Shown here in pieces: positions 61,526-64,000 of a stretch of 64,000 nt of DNA. Position numbers and translations under genes: made by a program. Position 1 is the stretch's first letter; the number at the start of each line of letters is the position of its first letter. Source of the stretch: Diprion similis (Eukaryota > Arthropoda > Insecta > Hymenoptera > Diprionidae); assembly GCF_021155765.1 (NCBI RefSeq), contig NC_060110.1:23334001-23398000 (forward strand), read 5' to 3'. The notes below the pieces were generated by a model. It was not told where the DNA came from and did not search any database. It saw only the letters and a program-made list of their open reading frames with translations.

Positions 61526-63669
61526 TTATAACACTTTTCTCGCAGATCCGTAAGACACAATTAAAAATATTGTAGCATATTGATGAAAAATATGTTCACC
61601 TGGTGAATATTCTGAAAACAGAAAACAAGAAGGAATGTTAACGATACTGATTAAAGTTAAATTACTAAAACTTGTTGCATCCATAGGTTGTCCAGAGAAA
61701 TTTTAGCAGTGAAAGGGTAATGTAGGAGTTATACGTTCAAATAATCTCGGTTCGTAACTAATACAGCTAAAATACTTCAGAGAATCATGAATATTGATTT
61801 TTTTAATATAAAGAAAAAACCAAGTAACAGATGTGCTTGCCACACAGAGAAATTAATCATAATTCTGGTTGTAAGTACCGTGAGGAACTGTGGATACGCC
61901 AAACTCGCCATCTCCAATCGATCCAACCAGTGGAACATTTGGAAAAAGTTTTCTGAAAATCTTAGCCTCGACGTTTGGTTCCGAATACCAGCTGTCGCCT
62001 CGTGCACAACAAGAAAACATGAAACCAATTGTGTGTTTTTGCAACTTGACCGCATCCCTCAGGACTGTCAATTCTTTTTCAGCCTCTTCCTTAGTTTTTA
62101 TACGGCTATCCAATACCAGGGACCACGTTGAAACGCCTGAACCACAGATACTAAGCCCAGCAATAGGTACATTTTTTTTACATGTTCTCTCATCACACGA
62201 AGAACTGCATACCAGTACCCTGCGAGTTATGCCACCCCAGACTGCAATTTTATTTTCAGCTTTGTCCGTCCTGTGGAATGACAATATCGTGCAAGTATTA
62301 TAATTGAAAAAATTTTTAGTATCAAGTTTTGTTAAATCCATGTGCTTTACCCATGTGAAAGAATCGATTTTATGATTTGTTCTATATTGTCTGGATCTGG
62401 ATGTGCGAAAATGTTGCGTGCCATCCCACCCAGGAACATTATTATACATTTTATGTTTTTTTCTTTTGGAGATATTTTACACAGTTCCCTAGCTAACTTC
62501 TCGCGAGATTTTGGATTTTGCATCGGATCGAATTTGAGGGGGTCCAACTTTGTCGTATGAAAATATTTGATTTTTACATCAGGAATCTCAGGGAAGAATA
62601 TACTGGATAGACCTCCAGCTTTGTGCTCCACATCATCATAAATAGTACCACTGTTTATCAATGTTATATAATCAGTTTGAGGTGGCAAATAATTACACAA
62701 ACAATCTGAAAAATTTAAACTTCAGTCAAACTAAAAATCGAAGATGAATAACAAATCTCATTATAGATAAAATTGTTTCAACACATTTGATATTACCTAA
62801 TATTTCAAAGTTCTTGATAAATATTATTTTCAATTTCAAGTTACTTGGCAGTTCGACAATGGATAAAGTACAATATTTGAAGCAATTCAGTTATGAACAG
62901 AAAATACCTAAAAATAAATTCCGTGGGAAAGTGAGCTAATACTAAAATAATATTTCAAATTTTAGAGCTTCACCAAACTTGACTTTAGTTTCTCTCGTTT
63001 TTTAGATAGCTTGCACCAATGTGATGTTACGTTAAGCCACAGACAGTACCTGGCTGCCAAATTTGACGTCTACTTTGAACGCCATTAAACACTATTCCAA
63101 TGCTGGGCCGGATGAACAATTTGTCGACAATATGTTTTGGATCAGTAATTTTTTTCGACTCGGCATTAGGTTCGAGCAAAAAATGTTGCGGTTTCAGTCT
63201 AGTGTGAATTTCTTTGCTTGCAGCTTCATTCCAGGACCTGAAACATACCAATTCGTTGAGTGGTAGTTCATTAGTATTTATTCACTGAAAAACCTTTGTT
63301 AGAAAACTAGCTTTTGTTAACTCTCCTTCTTTTTAAATAATGGAACAAAAAACGAGACTCAAGCGCAAGAAGAGACGGCTAAAAACAATTGCTGAAAAAC
63401 CAGTTCACGATGGAGAAAATTGCTGGATGCGGAATTTTTTGCCGCTGAAACACATTACAGAACGACCAAACGTTGTATTACCTGCAAACCATAGCTGCCC
63501 GAGTTATATCCGTAATATTAAAATATTCTAACATCAGTCGAAGTACGTCATAGATTATGCGCTCTCTACAATTTACACCATCCACAACGGTATCAACATC
63601 TTTATTTTCATCTCGACTAGACTGTCTCTTCTTTCGCGTCTTCATTTTCGACACTTTCTCCATGTCCAA
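61526..63669 (-). CDS. FBXO22: F-box/FIST protein, FBXO22-like
   Basis: Five minus-strand coding exons: 63,482-63,669, 63,050-63,237, 62,351-62,705, 61,879-62,270 and 61,526-61,611. All phases match and give 402 residues, against 403 for human FBXO22. A basic N-terminus is followed by a degenerate F-box (about residues 30-75) ending in AAMVCRSWNEAASKEI, where the C-R-x-W motif spans the first splice. FIST-type domains follow: GIVFNGVQSRRQ, GGLSSIFFPEIPDVKI, then HTIGFMFSCCARGDSWY, VEAKIFRKLFPNVPLVGSIG and a final HIFHQYATIFLIV strand. Vertebrate FBXO22 is a substrate receptor of SCF (Skp1-Cul1) ubiquitin ligases acting on histone demethylase KDM4A and other proteins. Function here is inferred from similarity. 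Two ATGs lie close together (63,669 and 63,663); either may start. Reading through the last intron would give a different tail ending at 61,853. Confidence 0.92.
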
Positions 63670-64000
63670 ATGTTACTGTTTTTCAATTATCCCACGACAA
63701 CAGTTTCTGTTTACAACATGCCAGCCTTTCTATCGCGCTCAAAACAGAGAATCGATGAAAGTGACCACAAAGTGACTACAACTGTGCGGCGTTTTGCTAC
63801 ATTGACATGAACTCCTAATCCACCATGAACGTACAAATATCTTGTATGTAGTCCATGTAATTCACGTATGCGACTGCAGAGTTTTGACAGTGAACGGCAG
63901 ATGGCGCCACCAACTTGTATCAAGCAGACGAAACGTAGAAAGAAATCTGATTGAGCCAATGGGCGATCCCGTTGAATAAAGAATCTTCTTCGAGGATCGC
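63670..64000 (-). promoter_or_regulatory. FBXO22-like gene upstream region
   Basis: DNA upstream of the FBXO22-like start codon, expected to hold its 5' UTR and promoter. A minus-strand open frame (63,711-63,959) matches no family and overlaps the expected promoter. The window ends here, so a further gene to the right cannot be judged. Confidence 0.4.

Noticed and set aside
61787-62131. Plus-strand open frame opposite FBXO22-like exon 4
   Set aside because: It is antisense to a well-supported exon; its codons simply mirror the real gene.
63711-63959. 82-codon minus-strand open frame at the right edge
   Set aside because: It lies in the expected FBXO22-like promoter and matches no family; nothing supports a gene.

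Overview
This is eukaryotic nuclear DNA, almost certainly from an insect. The evidence is a ZAD-type C2H2 zinc-finger gene (an arthropod family), insect-like borealin and V-ATPase G proteins, GT-AG introns, visibly AT-rich intergenic DNA, very many microsatellites, and short non-autonomous inverted-repeat transposons flanked by TA. CpG does not look depleted, and some dispersed repeats carry the 'aatatggcggat' type of motif, so I lean towards Hymenoptera. That order-level guess is inference.

Layout. Positions 1 to about 48.2 kb are a gene-poor, repeat-rich stretch. I can defend no complete protein gene there. It holds four copies of a 600-bp element with long terminal inverted repeats (TIRs), two other foldback elements, one perfect 39-bp hairpin, a diverged dispersed repeat family, dozens of microsatellites and five pure G or C runs of 21 to 27 nt. 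At 48,284-48,370 on the minus strand lies one 29-codon first exon that resembles the start of the Dnr1/MYLIP FERM-RING ubiquitin ligase. Its remaining exons are not recognisable to the left, so the gene-poor stretch may largely be its first intron.

From 50.2 kb to the right end is a compact gene cluster. In order: V-ATPase subunit G (minus, 4 exons), ribosome-assembly factor LTV1 (minus, 7 exons), a ZAD plus 12-finger zinc-finger gene (minus, 3 exons), borealin/CDCA8 (plus, 1 exon) and an FBXO22-like F-box/FIST protein (minus, 5 exons). I rebuilt the exon boundaries by hand. All splice phases agree, giving 118, 490, 870 (or 863), 296 and 402 residues. The zinc-finger gene and borealin are head to head across 432 bp. 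Borealin and the FBXO22-like gene are tail to tail across 1.1 kb.

The genes do not form a pathway. They are unrelated housekeeping functions: lysosomal/vacuolar proton pumping, 40S subunit maturation, transcription, the chromosomal passenger complex and ubiquitin ligation. I found no convincing new multi-gene system, CRISPR array, tRNA or rRNA. The best leads are the perfect hairpin at 35.0 kb, the foldback elements, the isolated Dnr1-like first exon and the duplicated zinc-finger module.
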